Assembly (NCBI GenBank): GCA_020621905.1
Contig: JAHRYZ010000009.1
Location: 1-38,731 of the forward strand
Direction: 5' to 3'
DNA: 38,731 nt
Source of the DNA: Rhizobium sp.
GTDB lineage: Bacteria; Pseudomonadota; Alphaproteobacteria; Rhizobiales; Rhizobiaceae
The notes below the pieces were generated by a model. It was given only the letters and a program-made list of their open reading frames with translations. It was not told the origin of the DNA and did not search any database. Below are positions 1 to 9,381 of the stretch, one piece after another; the first letter of the stretch is position 1; each line of letters starts with the position of its first letter. A program made the translations under genes and the position numbers.

Positions 1-47
1 CGGACGGCGCCTCGACGGGGCGCAGGCTACAAACAGGAGCGCTCGTC

Positions 48-1064
48 ATGGATTTTGCAGGTCCCGATATCGTCGTCATCGCGCTGGTCGCGCTCGTCAT
101 CCTCGTTCTCTTTGCCGGTATCAAGACCGTGCCGCAGGGCTTCCGCTACACGATCGAGCGCTTCGGCCGCTATACGCGCACGCTCGAACCCGGCCTCAAC
201 CTGATCGTCCCCTTCATCGAGCGGATCGGCTCCAAGCTCAATGTCATGGAGCAGGTGCTCGACGTTCCGACCCAGGAAGTCATCACCAAGGACAATGCGA
301 GCGTTTCCGCCGATGCGGTCGCCTTCTACCAGATCCTTAATGCCGCCCAGGCGGCCTATCAGGTTGCCGATCTGCAGAACGCCATCCTCAACCTCACCAT
401 GACCAATATCCGATCGGTCATGGGCTCGATGGATCTCGACGAACTGCTGTCCAACCGCGAGGTCATCAACGACCGGCTGCTGCGCGTCGTCGACGAGGCC
501 GTCGGCCCCTGGGGCATCAAGGTCACCCGCGTCGAGATCAAGGACATCCAGCCGCCGAAGGATCTGGTGGATGCCATGGGCCGGCAGATGAAGGCCGAGC
601 TCGAAAAGCGCGCCCAGGTGCTGGAAGCCGAAGGTTTCCGTAACGCGCAGATCCTGCGCGCCGAAGGTGCCAAGCAATCCGCCATTCTGCAGGCGGAAGG
701 CCAGCGCGAAGCCGCCTATCGCGAGGCGGAAGCCAGGGAGCGGCTGGCCGAGGCGGAAGCCAAGGCAACGCGCATGGTGTCCGAGGCGATCGCCGCCGGC
801 GACCTCAATGCCATCAACTACTTCGTTGCGCAGAAATACACCGAGGCGATGAGCGCGATCGGCACGGCGCCGAATTCCAAGATCGTGCTGATGCCGATGG
901 AAGCCTCGAGCCTGATCGGTTCGCTCGGCGGGATCGGCGCCATCGCCCGCGAAGTGTTCGGCGAGCAGACCTCGGCACCCAAGCCTCGTCCGGTGGCGCC
1001 GCCGGTGCCCCCTGCCCGCACCACGCCGGTGATCAATCCCTTTGCGCCTGAGCGGGAGAACTGA
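48..1064 (+). CDS. qmcA: SPFH/Band 7 (stomatin-like) membrane protein, QmcA type
   Basis: A 338-residue SPFH-domain protein of the bacterial stomatin/QmcA family. One hydrophobic segment (about residues 5-24) anchors it in the inner membrane. It is followed by the Band 7 domain (about 25-185, with the family segments [19 protein letters not shown] and [12 protein letters not shown]), an Ala/Glu-rich coiled coil (about 190-260) and a Pro-rich tail. Family members form large oligomers in membrane microdomains and take part in membrane quality control. Their exact role is unknown. An AGGAG sequence at 35-39 precedes the ATG by 8 bases. The NfeD gene starts 2 bases after the stop, so the two are co-transcribed, the usual pairing for this family. 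Confidence 0.93.
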   Translation: MDFAGPDIVVIALVALVILVLFAGIKTVPQGFRYTIERFGRYTRTLEPGLNLIVPFIERIGSKLNVMEQVLDVPTQEVITKDNASVSADAVAFYQILNAAQAAYQVADLQNAILNLTMTNIRSVMGSMDLDELLSNREVINDRLLRVVDEAVGPWGIKVTRVEIKDIQPPKDLVDAMGRQMKAELEKRAQVLEAEGFRNAQILRAEGAKQSAILQAEGQREAAYREAEARERLAEAEAKATRMVSEAIAAGDLNAINYFVAQKYTEAMSAIGTAPNSKIVLMPMEASSLIGSLGGIGAIAREVFGEQTSAPKPRPVAPPVPPARTTPVINPFAPEREN

Positions 1065-1066
1065 AC

Positions 1067-1525
1067 ATGCTGAGCCGCGCGGTCGTCGAACTCGGTCCCT
1101 GGAGCTGGTGGCTGCTCGGCCTGCTGCTGCTCGCCGCCGAACTGCTGCTGCCGGGCGTCTTCCTGGTTTGGATCGGTATCGGGGCGCTTGCCACCGGTGT
1201 CCTGTCGCTGCTGCTGTGGGAGAGCGCCCTGTGGGGCTGGCAGATCCAGCTGCTCGTCTTCGCGGCGCTAGCAGTTGTCTCGACCCTGCTCGGCCGCAGG
1301 TTCCTGTCGAAATCGGATCAGGTAACGGACGAGCCCCTGCTGAACCAGCGCGGCGCGAGCCTCGTCGGCCGCACCGCCACCTTGCAGGAACCCATCGCGG
1401 AAGGCCGCGGACGCATCCGCCTGGACGACACCCATTGGCCGGTGCTGGGCCCGGACCTGCCCGTCGGCACCAAGGTCAGGATCGTCTCCTGCAACGGCCG
1501 TGATCTGACCGTCGAACCCGCCTGA
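1067..1525 (+). CDS. nfeD: NfeD family membrane protein
   Basis: A 152-residue NfeD-like protein. The N-terminal half holds closely spaced hydrophobic helices (about residues 12-32, 35-52 and 60-78). The C-terminal half (about 90-150, starting near LVGRTATL) fits the soluble OB-fold domain of the short NfeD class, which lacks the ClpP-like protease domain. Members are encoded beside stomatin/SPFH genes and are thought to act with them in membrane microdomains. The start lies 2 bases after the qmcA stop. Its TGA abuts the stop codon of the convergent kdsD gene with no gap. Confidence 0.9.
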   Translation: MLSRAVVELGPWSWWLLGLLLLAAELLLPGVFLVWIGIGALATGVLSLLLWESALWGWQIQLLVFAALAVVSTLLGRRFLSKSDQVTDEPLLNQRGASLVGRTATLQEPIAEGRGRIRLDDTHWPVLGPDLPVGTKVRIVSCNGRDLTVEPA

Positions 1526-1532
1526 TCAGGCG
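1519..1532. repeat. 14-bp perfect palindrome spanning two abutting stop codons
   Basis: CGCCTGATCAGGCG is a perfect inverted repeat. The central TGATCA supplies the TGA stop of nfeD on the plus strand and the TGA stop of kdsD on the minus strand. No T-run follows on either side, so it is not a classical terminator. Confidence 0.6.
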
Positions 1533-2498
1533 ACGCCGATCCGCAGCAGGTCGTGGAAGTGCACGATGCCGAGCGGCGTGCCGTCTTCTTCGGTGACGAA
1601 CAGCGCCGAAATGTTGTGCTGGTTGAGGATGCCCATGGCGCTCGTCGCCAGCATCGTGGAATTGACCGTCTTCGGATTGCGCGTCATCACGTCGTCGACG
1701 ATGCTTTCGCCGAGATTGATGCTGAGGTGACGGGCGATGTCGCCATCCGTGACGATGCCGCACAGCGCACCCGCCTCGTCGATCACGCCGACGCAACCGA
1801 ACCGCTTCATCGACAGAACGGTAATCGCTTCCGGCATGCCGGTGCCGACCGGAACGAGCGGGATGCTGTCGCCGGTGTGCATGATGTCGGAGACGTGGCT
1901 GAGCATGGCACCCAGCTTGCCGCCCGGATGGAACGTGCGGAAATCATGGGCCGTGAAGCCGCGTGCTTCGAGCAGCGCAATGGCCAGCGCATCGCCCATG
2001 GCGAGCTGCATGATGGTCGAGGTCGTCGGCGCCAGGCCGTGCGGACAGGCTTCCTGTTCCTTCGGCAGCAGAGCGATGTCGGCTTCGCGCGCGAGCGTCG
2101 GGTTGCTCGAGTCAGGGCGATCAGCGGAATGGAGAAGCGCCGCGAATAGACGGGATGCCATGCAGCTCGGTGCTCTCGCCGCTCCGGACATGGCCAAATC
2201 ACATCGTCGCGGGCGATCATGCCGAGGTCACCGTGATTGGCTTCGACCGGATGGACGAAGAAGGACGGCGTCCCGGTCGAGGCAAAGGTCGCGGCGAGCT
2301 TCGTGCCGATATGGCCGCTCTGCCGACGCCGGTGACGATCACGCGGCCGGAAATTCGCCGATCACCCGGATGGCGTTGCGGACCGGCCAGACTGCCCGTC
2401 AGGGCCGCTCGGGCGTCAGTCCGTTTCGCTCGGTTGAAACCACCCGGAGAGCCGATTCGATGGCTCCAGCTTCGACGATTTACAGCGCGCTTGATCAT
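1526..2498 (-). pseudogene. kdsD: Arabinose-5-phosphate isomerase (KpsF/GutQ/KdsD), several frameshifts
   Basis: Converts D-ribulose 5-phosphate to D-arabinose 5-phosphate, the first step of KDO synthesis for lipopolysaccharide. The order is an N-terminal SIS sugar-isomerase domain, then two CBS domains. The C-terminal two thirds read cleanly from about 2080 downward (segments ACPHGLAPTTSTIMQLAMGD, FHPGGKLGA and GIVTDGDIARHLS). Between about 2100 and 2480 the family sequence continues but jumps frame several times: GRVIVTGVG, then ASTGTPSFFVHPVEANHGDLGMI after a lost A (AAG read as AG, near 2320), then YSRRFSIPLIAL. At least five small losses are needed, several of them shortened homopolymers, so I read this as poor sequence over an intact gene. 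The start at 2498 is the best available ATG and is uncertain. Confidence 0.85.
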
Positions 2499-2644
2499 TC
2501 CGGTTCTTTAACGCTTTTGTCTGTCGGTGTCCACAATATGACGGAGATTCCCGCCCAGGCTGGGCATGTCATGCACAGCATAGCGGCGAAACATTGCACG
2601 TTGCGGCCCGAACAGCTCATTTTGAGCCAACGCTGCGATCGCAA

Positions 2645-2675
2645 CCAAACGTTAACCACAAGGCTTTACGTTTGG
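2645..2675. repeat. Inverted repeat upstream of the outer-membrane protein gene
   Basis: CCAAACGT (2645-2652) and ACGTTTGG (2668-2675) are exact 8-bp inverted arms around a 15-base spacer, ending 33 bases before the start codon at 2709. It may be an operator or an mRNA leader hairpin. The rest of 2499-2708 shows nothing recognisable. Confidence 0.5.
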
Positions 2676-2708
2676 GTAAGCATTTCAGCATTGCCGAGCG
2701 AAGTCCAG

Positions 2709-4265
2709 ATGGTTCAGAACGCAAAGACCGAAGCGGAAGCTGCGCGCCGCAGGGCTTCCGCCTTGTCGGCCGGTCTCCTGAGCTGTGGCCTGCTCGGCCT
2801 TGGCCTGCCCGCCGCCGCGCAGACACTTGCACCGACGACGACGTGGACGCCGCTGCCCAGGAGCAGCACGAACACGACGACGGCCGCCGACCAGACCACG
2901 GCCGCGACGACCGATGCCACCGGCGCAACCGGCACCACCGGGACCGGCACGGATCCGACCACCACAGCCACCATCGGAGATCCGAACGGCAACACGCCTC
3001 CGCTGGAAGGCGATGCGGCGCTCGACCCGGAACTGGACCCGGATGCCAACGCGCAGCCGCTCGACTTCGGTCGGCAGAACCTGCGCGAGACGACACTCGA
3101 CGATCCGACGGCGCTCAGGACGCGGCGCGACGCCGAAGTGGCCAGTGACGGGGTCAGGCTCGGCACCATGGTGCTCCGCCCCTCCATCACCGAGAAACTC
3201 GTCCACGAGCGCAACAACAGCGGCGGCGAGCGGACCAATCGCACATTCTCCGAAACCGGCCTCAAGGGAAGCCTGACCTCCGACTGGTCGCGCCACGAGC
3301 TGACGATCGGCGGCGAAGGCTACTGGCAGAAGAACCTGTCCGGCGAGGGCGCGACCGATCCGCGCGCCAACCTCAATGCCGATCTGCGCCTCGACCTCGC
3401 CGACGATACCGTCGCCCATATCAAGGGCGGCTACGCCTTCAGCCGCGAGGACAGCGACGATCCGAACGCCATTTCCGGGGCATCGGTGCAATCGGGAATC
3501 CACCAGTATTCCGGCGGCGTATCGGTGGAGCATGACTTCGGCCAGCTGCGCGGCACGATCGCCGCCGATATCACCCGCCTGCAATATTCGGATGCCGAAC
3601 TCTCCGACGGCACCAGCCTCACCCTCAGCGATCGCGACCGGTGGGCCGGCGAGTTGCGCGGCCGCGTCGGCTACGAGATTTCCCCTGCCCTCACCCCCTT
3701 CGTCGAGGTGGCGATCGGCAAGATCACCTACGACGAGAAGCGCGACACGTCGGGCTATGCCCGTTCGGCCGATACCTACGGGGCCAAGGCCGGGATAGCC
3801 GCCGATTTCGGTGACAAGCTCAAGGGGGAACTGGGCATCGGCTACGAGCGCCAGCGCTTCGAGGATTCGCGTCTCGACGAACTCGCCGCCCTGACCGTGG
3901 ACGGCAATGTCACCTGGTCGCCGCGCCAGGGAACGAATGTCGATCTGGGCCTGTCGACGACCATCGATCCCTCGACCACGGCCGGCCTCAACGGCTCGGT
4001 GATCTACGCGCTGAATTCCGCCGTGCAGCACCAGCTGCGCAGCAACCTCGTGCTGCGGCTGGCGAATACCGTCGAATGGACGCGCTATCCGAGCAGCGCC
4101 TCGTCCGAGGATTCGATGACCTACACCACAGGCGCCGGGCTCACCTGGAGCATCAATCGTTATCTCGACCTGACGACCGATGTCGAATACGAGCGCAAGG
4201 AACAGAACGGCTCGTCGGGCAGCGACGTTCTGACCACCTCGATCGGGCTGACGGCCAAGCGATAA
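2709..4265 (+). CDS. Outer-membrane beta-barrel protein (putative BBP2-type porin)
   Basis: A 518-residue exported protein. The chosen ATG gives a signal peptide with a basic n-region (AARRRAS), a hydrophobic core (ALSAGLLSCGLLGLGL) and an AAAQ cleavage end. The frame is open far upstream but without a signal sequence. Residues about 30-100 are a Thr/Ala/Asp-rich low-complexity linker. From about residue 140 to the end the sequence alternates polar and hydrophobic residues with many Tyr/Trp/Asp, typical of transmembrane beta strands (for example GGYAFSREDSDD). It resembles the BBP2_2 outer-membrane family often found near polysaccharide genes in rhizobia, and galU is its convergent neighbour. 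Substrate unknown. Confidence 0.8.
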   Translation: MVQNAKTEAEAARRRASALSAGLLSCGLLGLGLPAAAQTLAPTTTWTPLPRSSTNTTTAADQTTAATTDATGATGTTGTGTDPTTTATIGDPNGNTPPLEGDAALDPELDPDANAQPLDFGRQNLRETTLDDPTALRTRRDAEVASDGVRLGTMVLRPSITEKLVHERNNSGGERTNRTFSETGLKGSLTSDWSRHELTIGGEGYWQKNLSGEGATDPRANLNADLRLDLADDTVAHIKGGYAFSREDSDDPNAISGASVQSGIHQYSGGVSVEHDFGQLRGTIAADITRLQYSDAELSDGTSLTLSDRDRWAGELRGRVGYEISPALTPFVEVAIGKITYDEKRDTSGYARSADTYGAKAGIAADFGDKLKGELGIGYERQRFEDSRLDELAALTVDGNVTWSPRQGTNVDLGLSTTIDPSTTAGLNGSVIYALNSAVQHQLRSNLVLRLANTVEWTRYPSSASSEDSMTYTTGAGLTWSINRYLDLTTDVEYERKEQNGSSGSDVLTTSIGLTAKR

Positions 4266-4285
4266 CCCCGTTTCAGCCAACAAAA

Positions 4286-4310
4286 AACCGCGCCCTCGAC
4301 AGGCGCGGTT
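4286..4310. terminator. Bidirectional intrinsic terminator
   Basis: AACCGCGCC (4286-4294) pairs with GGCGCGGTT (4302-4310) over a 7-base loop. On the minus strand a T-run (4287-4282) follows, ending galU. On the plus strand TTCGTTTG follows, ending the outer-membrane protein gene. The hairpin sits between these convergent genes. Confidence 0.85.
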
Positions 4311-4334
4311 CGTTTGTCTGGCAGGCCGGACGGC

Positions 4335-5220
4335 CTACTTCAGCGCCGCAAGCAGCGCCTTCAGCGGTTCCTCGATCATCGGGCGGATGTCGGCGCGTTC
4401 GATGGCGAAGGAGACATTGGCCAGGATGAAACCGTCCTTGGCGCCGCAGTCGAAGGTCTCGCCCTTGAAGTGGTAGCCGGCGAAGGCCTGGTCCTTGGCG
4501 AGCTTGAGCATACCGTCGGTGAGCTGGATCTCGTTACCGGCGCCCCGTTCCTGCGTCTCGAGGATCGCGAAGATCTCGGGCTGCAGGATATAGCGGCGTT
4601 GATGAAGAAGTTGGACGGCGCGTACCCTTGGCTGGCTTCTCCACCATTTCGGTGATCTCGAAGCCGCCCTCCAGCGTCTTGCCGACGCCAACAATGCCGT
4701 ATTTGTGCGCCTGGGACGCGTCGCATTCCTCGACGGCGATGATGTTGCCGCCAGTCTTTTCAAAGAGTTCGACCATGCCCTTGAGGCAGCCCTTTTCGCC
4801 GCGCATGATCATGTCCGGCAGCAGCAGGGCAAACGGCTCCGCGCCGACGATGTCGCGGGCGCACCACACGGCATGGCCGAGGCCGAGGGGTTCCTGCTGG
4901 CGGGTAAAGCTTGCAGAGCCGGCCTTCGGCAGAAGTCCGGAGAGCAGGGTCAGTTCGGCATTCTTGTTGCGCGCCTTGAGCGTCTGCTCCAGTTCGTACT
5001 GAATGTCGAAGTAATCCTCGATCACTCCCTTGCCGCGGCCGGTCACGAAGACAAAATGCTCGATGCCCGCCTCAGCGGCCTCATCGACGACGTATTGAAT
5101 GACCGGTTTGTCGACGACAGTCAGCATTTCCTTCGGAACGGCCTTCGTGGCCGGAAGAAAACGCGTACCGAGACCGGCGACGGGGAAAACGGCTTTTCGG
5201 AGTTTATTACGTTGAACCAC
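4335..5220 (-). pseudogene. galU: UTP-glucose-1-phosphate uridylyltransferase GalU, two frameshifts
   Basis: Makes UDP-glucose from UTP and glucose 1-phosphate, the precursor of exopolysaccharide, LPS and cyclic glucans. The N-terminal part shows the nucleotidyltransferase signature [18 protein letters not shown] and [12 protein letters not shown]. The C-terminal part has [13 protein letters not shown] and GETFDCGAKDGF. The joining segment, expected to read roughly [20 protein letters not shown], is broken twice, near 4621 and near 4597. In each case one G of a GG pair on the coding strand is missing. Restoring both gives a full-length enzyme of about 295 residues. With galU so central, sequence error is the likely cause. 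AGGAGG-like bases lie just upstream of the ATG at 5220. Confidence 0.92.
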
Positions 5221-5415
5221 ACATTCCTCCTCGAGGATTCTGCCAGGGCGCCTTCAATACGCACACGCCCACTACTATATATTCACTACCATTTCGCAAA
5301 GGTTTCGCGAGGGCCTGTGCGATGGTAAAGACTTTGTTGACGCTGTTGCCTTAACCTAGGGTGAACAGCCTCCAGACCGGCTGGAAAAGAACCGTAACAG
5401 AGCGGGGATGTTCCC

Positions 5416-6627
5416 ATGACGAGTAAAAATCGCAAGCTTCTCGGAGCGATTGCCATTTCCATCGCTGCCGGCCTCATGCCGGGAACGGCCTCGGCGGACG
5501 CTGGTTTCAAGAAGTGGATCAACGGCTTCTATTCGACTGCGGCCAAGAACGGCATCAGCCAGAAGACCTACAACCAGGCCTTTGCCGGCGTTTCCGAACC
5601 GGATCCCTTCGTTCTGGAAAAGGCGCGCTACCAGCCCGAATTCAAGTCGCAGATCTGGGACTATCTGGATTCGCGGGTCAATCCCTACACCGTCCAGGTC
5701 GGGCGCGAGATGGCGGCCAAGTATGGCTCGACGCTGGCGGCGCTGGAGCGCCACTTCGGCGTCGACCGCAACATCCTGCTCGCCATCTGGTCGATGGAGT
5801 CCAATTACGGCGCCGCGCTCGAAAGCCCGGACCGGCTGCATCACGTGCCCCGCGCGCTGGCGACCCTCGGCTATGCCGACGCCAAACGCTCGAAGTATGC
5901 CAAGAACCAGCTGGTCGCGGCGCTGAAGATGCTGCAGAACGGCGACGTCTCCTCCAAGAACCTGATGGGCTCCTGGGCGGGCGCCATGGGCCATACCCAG
6001 TTCATCCCTTCGAGCTATCTGCTCTACGCCATCGACGCTGACGGCAACGGCCGCAAGGACATCTGGCATTCGGTGCCGGACGCGCTGGCCACTTCCGCCA
6101 ACTTGCTCGCCAAGAACGGCTGGCAGACCGGCAAGACCTGGGGCTACGAGATCGTCGTGCCGAAGGGGGGCCACGCCCATGCCGGCAAGACGAAGACGCT
6201 TGCCCAATGGGCGGCTCTCGGCTTCGTGCGGCCGAGCGGCAAGGGCTTCAAGAACGGCGCCGAACGGGCCGAGCTGAAGATGCCGGGCGGCGCCAACGGC
6301 CCCGGTTTCCTGATGACCAAGAACTTCTTCACCATCAAGCGCTACAACGCCGCCGACAGCTACGCGCTGGCAGTCGGCCTGCTCGCCGACGAGCTCGCCG
6401 GCTATGGCGGCATGAAGCAGGGATGGCCGCGGCCCGACGGCAGCCTCGACATCAAGGAGAAGTTCGAGCTGCAGAGCCGCATGCAGGCGCTCGGCTATTA
6501 TGACGGCAAGATCGACGGCAATTTCGGCTCGGGCTCGAAGGCGGCGATCGCCGCCATCCAGTCGCGGCTCGGCATGGCCGCGGACGGACAACCCTCGAAG
6601 GTTCTTCTGGACAAGCTGCGCAATTGA
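5416..6627 (+). CDS. Lytic murein transglycosylase, MltB family (GH103)
   Basis: A 403-residue periplasmic enzyme that cleaves the glycan strand of peptidoglycan to 1,6-anhydromuropeptides. Residues 1-28 form a signal peptide (KNRKLLGAIAISIAAGL, then TASADA). The SLT_2/MltB catalytic domain covers about 30-335, with the probable catalytic Glu128 in IWSMESNYGA and the family segment GAMGHTQFIPSSYL. The C-terminus (about 345-403, ending PSKVLLDKLRN) is a peptidoglycan-binding PG_binding_1 domain. There is no lipobox, unlike E. coli MltB, so it is probably soluble. GGGGA lies 8 bases before the ATG. It is divergent from galU. No clear promoter was identified in the 195-base gap. Confidence 0.93.
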   Translation: MTSKNRKLLGAIAISIAAGLMPGTASADAGFKKWINGFYSTAAKNGISQKTYNQAFAGVSEPDPFVLEKARYQPEFKSQIWDYLDSRVNPYTVQVGREMAAKYGSTLAALERHFGVDRNILLAIWSMESNYGAALESPDRLHHVPRALATLGYADAKRSKYAKNQLVAALKMLQNGDVSSKNLMGSWAGAMGHTQFIPSSYLLYAIDADGNGRKDIWHSVPDALATSANLLAKNGWQTGKTWGYEIVVPKGGHAHAGKTKTLAQWAALGFVRPSGKGFKNGAERAELKMPGGANGPGFLMTKNFFTIKRYNAADSYALAVGLLADELAGYGGMKQGWPRPDGSLDIKEKFELQSRMQALGYYDGKIDGNFGSGSKAAIAAIQSRLGMAADGQPSKVLLDKLRN

Positions 6628-6701
6628 CAAGCGCCCATGCCCGCAGCACATATCCGGTGATCTCGCGTGGGTAGGCGAAACGGACAGGGACGGCGAACGG
6701 G

Positions 6702-7880
6702 ATGCGGGAGACACGGCAAAACAGGGCCGCTCTAGGCTGGTTGGTTGGCGCGATTGCGCTTGCCTTCCTCGCCGTGTCGGTGCTGGCGACCCGTGTCGAA
6801 GCCCAGCAGACCCGCCAGCCCCGCAACCTGATCGAGCTCTTTTTCGGGCAGCGCGAACCGCGCTCTCCGGAGCCCCCGCCACCGCGCAAGGTGAAGACGC
6901 CGCGCGCGGTGAAGAAGCAGACGAAGAGCGTCACCAGCATCACCACCGCGCCAGCACCGCCGCCGCCGGCCAAGATAGAAAACGCCCGCAAGGTCCTGGT
7001 GATCGGCGACTTCGTCGCCGATGGCCTTGCCACCGGGCTGGTGGAGGCCTTCTCGGCCTCCCCTGGCGTCATGATCGACGAGCGCAGCAATGGTTCGTCC
7101 GGCCTGGTGCGCACCGATTATTTCGACTGGCAGACCGAGCTGCCGGCCATGATCGCGGAGGTCAAGCCCGCCGTCGTGATCATCGAGATCGGCGCCAATG
7201 ACCGCCAGCAGATGACGGCGGCGTCCGGCAAGCTGAATTTCCGCACGCCGGAATGGTTCGAGGAATACGAGCGGCGCGTGACCGCGCTCGGCAAGGTCGT
7301 CACCGATGCCAAGATCCCCTTGCTGTGGGTCGGCATGCCGGCCTTTCGGCCGCAGAACATGACGGCGGACGCGCTGACGCTCAACGCCGTCTATCGTCGC
7401 GCCGTCGAGCGCATCGGCGGCGAGTTCATCGATGTATGGGAAGGCTTCGTCGACCAGGACGGCCGCTTCATCGTCACCGGCTCGGACATCAACGGCCAGC
7501 AGGTCCGTCTGCGCGGCTCGGACGGCATCAACCTGACGGCCGCCGGCAAGCGCAAGCTCGCCTTTTATGTCGAGAAGTCCGCCCGCCGTCTGCTCGGCGA
7601 CATGACGAGCCCCGATCTCGTCCGGCTCGACGCCAGCAACCTGCCCGAACTGCTGAACCTGCCGCCGTCGGAAATGCAGAATCTGGTCAGAACCCAGCCG
7701 ATCGACCTGTTCGATCCGGAACTCGACGGCGCGACCGAACTGCTCGGCGCGGCGCCCCTGCCCGTCGCCGCAATGCCGACGCCGCGCGACCAGCTGGTCA
7801 AGAACGGCACCCTGCCGCCGCCGCCGTCCGGCCGCGTGGACGACGTGCGTATTCTGCAGACCGGCACCATCCAGAAATGA
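6702..7880 (+). CDS. DUF459 SGNH-fold periplasmic protein, catalytic residues replaced
   Basis: A 392-residue exported protein of the DUF459 family (SGNH/GDSL hydrolase fold). There is an N-terminal hydrophobic segment (about residues 11-30, then VEAQQ) and a Pro-rich linker (about 54-92). The SGNH domain follows: block I VIGDFVADGL (102-104 GDF), block III IGANDRQ (164-168), and block V DGINLTAAG (274-277). The nucleophile Ser of GDS is Phe104, and the catalytic His of the DxxH block is Asn277, so classical esterase activity is not expected. It lies 74 bases after the transglycosylase gene on the same strand, which fits a role in envelope or cell-wall work. The function is unknown. Confidence 0.88.
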   Translation: MRETRQNRAALGWLVGAIALAFLAVSVLATRVEAQQTRQPRNLIELFFGQREPRSPEPPPPRKVKTPRAVKKQTKSVTSITTAPAPPPPAKIENARKVLVIGDFVADGLATGLVEAFSASPGVMIDERSNGSSGLVRTDYFDWQTELPAMIAEVKPAVVIIEIGANDRQQMTAASGKLNFRTPEWFEEYERRVTALGKVVTDAKIPLLWVGMPAFRPQNMTADALTLNAVYRRAVERIGGEFIDVWEGFVDQDGRFIVTGSDINGQQVRLRGSDGINLTAAGKRKLAFYVEKSARRLLGDMTSPDLVRLDASNLPELLNLPPSEMQNLVRTQPIDLFDPELDGATELLGAAPLPVAAMPTPRDQLVKNGTLPPPPSGRVDDVRILQTGTIQK

Positions 7881-7901
7881 AAAGGGCCGCGAACGCGGCC
7901 C
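7881..7901 (-). terminator. Intrinsic terminator after gltD
   Basis: GGGCCGC (7884-7890) and GCGGCCC (7895-7901) pair over the loop GAAC. Read on the minus strand, the stem is followed by TTTTC, so it ends the gltB-gltD transcript 26 bases after the gltD stop. Confidence 0.8.
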
Positions 7902-7926
7902 CTCCAAGCTTGTTGATCGCAGCCGC

Positions 7927-9381
7927 TCAGCGCGGCAGCACGCTTGCGCCCATCAGCGCCTCGTCGATCGCCCGCGCTGCCTGACGGCCCTCGCGGATCG
8001 CCCAGACCACCAGCGACTGGCCGCGGCGCACGTCGCCCGCCGTCCACAGCTTGTCGACCGAGGTCTTGTAGTCGCGATCGTTGGCGACGACGTTGGTCGA
8101 GCCGCGGCGGTCGGTGTTGAGCGTCAGCTTGCCGTCGAGCTCCTTGACGACGCTGTCGTTGAACGGTCCGCGGAAGCCGATGGCGATGAAGGCGAGATCG
8201 GCCTTGATGATGAACTCCGAACCGGCGATCGGCTTGCGCTTGTCGTCGACCTGGCAGCACTTCACGCCGGTGAGTACGCCGTCTTCGCCGACGAATTCGA
8301 GCGTGCCGACCTGGAACTCGCGGATCGCGCCTTCGGCCTGGCTCGACGAGGTGCGCATCTTGGTCGCCCAGAACGGCCAGATGGCCAGCTTGTCCTCGGT
8401 TTCCGGCGGGCGCGGGCGAATGTCGAGCTGGGTAACCTTCACCGCACCCTGGCGGAAGGCAGTCCCGACGCAGTCGGACGCCGTGTCGCCGCCGCCGACG
8501 ACGACGACATGCTTGCCGCCGGCGAGGATCGGGTCGGACGGCCAGCCGTTGCTGTCGATGTTCTCGCGGCCGACGCGGCGGTTCTGCTGCACGAGATAGG
8601 GCATCGCGTCATAGACGCCGTGGAAGTCGACGCCGGGCATGCCGGCCTCGCGCGGGGTTTCCGAGCCGCCGCAATAGAGCACGGCATCGTAGTCCGCCAG
8701 AAGCTTCTCGGTCTTGACGTCGACGCCGACATTGACGCCGCAATGGAAGGTGACGTTCTCGCCTTCCATCTGCTCGACGCGGCGATCGATGAAGTTCTTC
8801 TCCATCTTGAAGTCCGGAATGCCGTAGCGCAGCAGCCCGCCGGGCTTGGTCTCGCGCTCGTAAACATGCACTTCATGGCCGGCACGGCCGAGCTGCTGGG
8901 CAGCGGCCAGCCCGGACGGACCGGAACCGATGATCGCCACCTTCTTGCCGGTGTGCACGGTTGCCGGCTGCGGCACGATGAAGCCGAGTTCATAGGCCTT
9001 GTCGGCAATCGCCTGCTCGACCGTCTTGATGGCCACCGGCGTGTCTTCGAGGTTCAGCGTGCAGGCTTCCTCACACGGAGCGGGACAGACGCGGCCGGTG
9101 AATTCCGGGAAGTTGTTGGTCGAGTGGAGGTTGCGGATCGCCTCCTCCCACTTGTTGTTGTAGACGAGGTCGTTCCAGTCCGGGATCTGGTTATGCACCG
9201 GGCAGCCGGTCGGACCGTGGCAGTAGGGAATGCCACAATCCATGCAGCGCGCCGCCTGCTTGGTAACCTCGGCATCCGACATCGGGATGGTGAATTCGCG
9301 GAAGTGACGGATGCGGTCGGACGCCGGCTGGTACTTCATGACCTGCCGGTCGATTTCCATAAAACCTGTAACCTTGCCCAT
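7927..9381 (-). CDS. gltD: Glutamate synthase (NADPH) small subunit
   Basis: A 484-residue FAD-dependent NADPH oxidoreductase subunit of GOGAT. It passes electrons to GltB for glutamate synthesis from glutamine and 2-oxoglutarate. The N-terminus carries the Cys clusters that hold 4Fe-4S centres: Cys46, Cys49, Cys54 and Cys60 (CMDCGIPYCHGPTGC), then Cys99, Cys103 and Cys107. FAD binding is at GSGPSG (152-157), and a second nucleotide fold VVVVGGGDTASDCVG lies further on. I chose ATG 9381 (MGKVTGFMEIDRQ), the family start, with AGGAT a few bases upstream. The frame stays open to 9447 without family resemblance. It lies 93 bases after gltB in one transcript. Confidence 0.96.
   Translation of the reverse strand: MGKVTGFMEIDRQVMKYQPASDRIRHFREFTIPMSDAEVTKQAARCMDCGIPYCHGPTGCPVHNQIPDWNDLVYNNKWEEAIRNLHSTNNFPEFTGRVCPAPCEEACTLNLEDTPVAIKTVEQAIADKAYELGFIVPQPATVHTGKKVAIIGSGPSGLAAAQQLGRAGHEVHVYERETKPGGLLRYGIPDFKMEKNFIDRRVEQMEGENVTFHCGVNVGVDVKTEKLLADYDAVLYCGGSETPREAGMPGVDFHGVYDAMPYLVQQNRRVGRENIDSNGWPSDPILAGGKHVVVVGGGDTASDCVGTAFRQGAVKVTQLDIRPRPPETEDKLAIWPFWATKMRTSSSQAEGAIREFQVGTLEFVGEDGVLTGVKCCQVDDKRKPIAGSEFIIKADLAFIAIGFRGPFNDSVVKELDGKLTLNTDRRGSTNVVANDRDYKTSVDKLWTAGDVRRGQSLVVWAIREGRQAARAIDEALMGASVLPR

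Noticed and set aside
1737-2708. Open upstream extension of the outer-membrane protein frame
   Set aside because: It overlaps kdsD in antisense and would place the signal peptide in the middle of the protein.
2685-4283. A 532-codon open frame antisense to the outer-membrane protein gene
   Set aside because: The composition is typical of antisense GC-rich DNA. The plus-strand gene has a signal peptide and barrel-like pattern.
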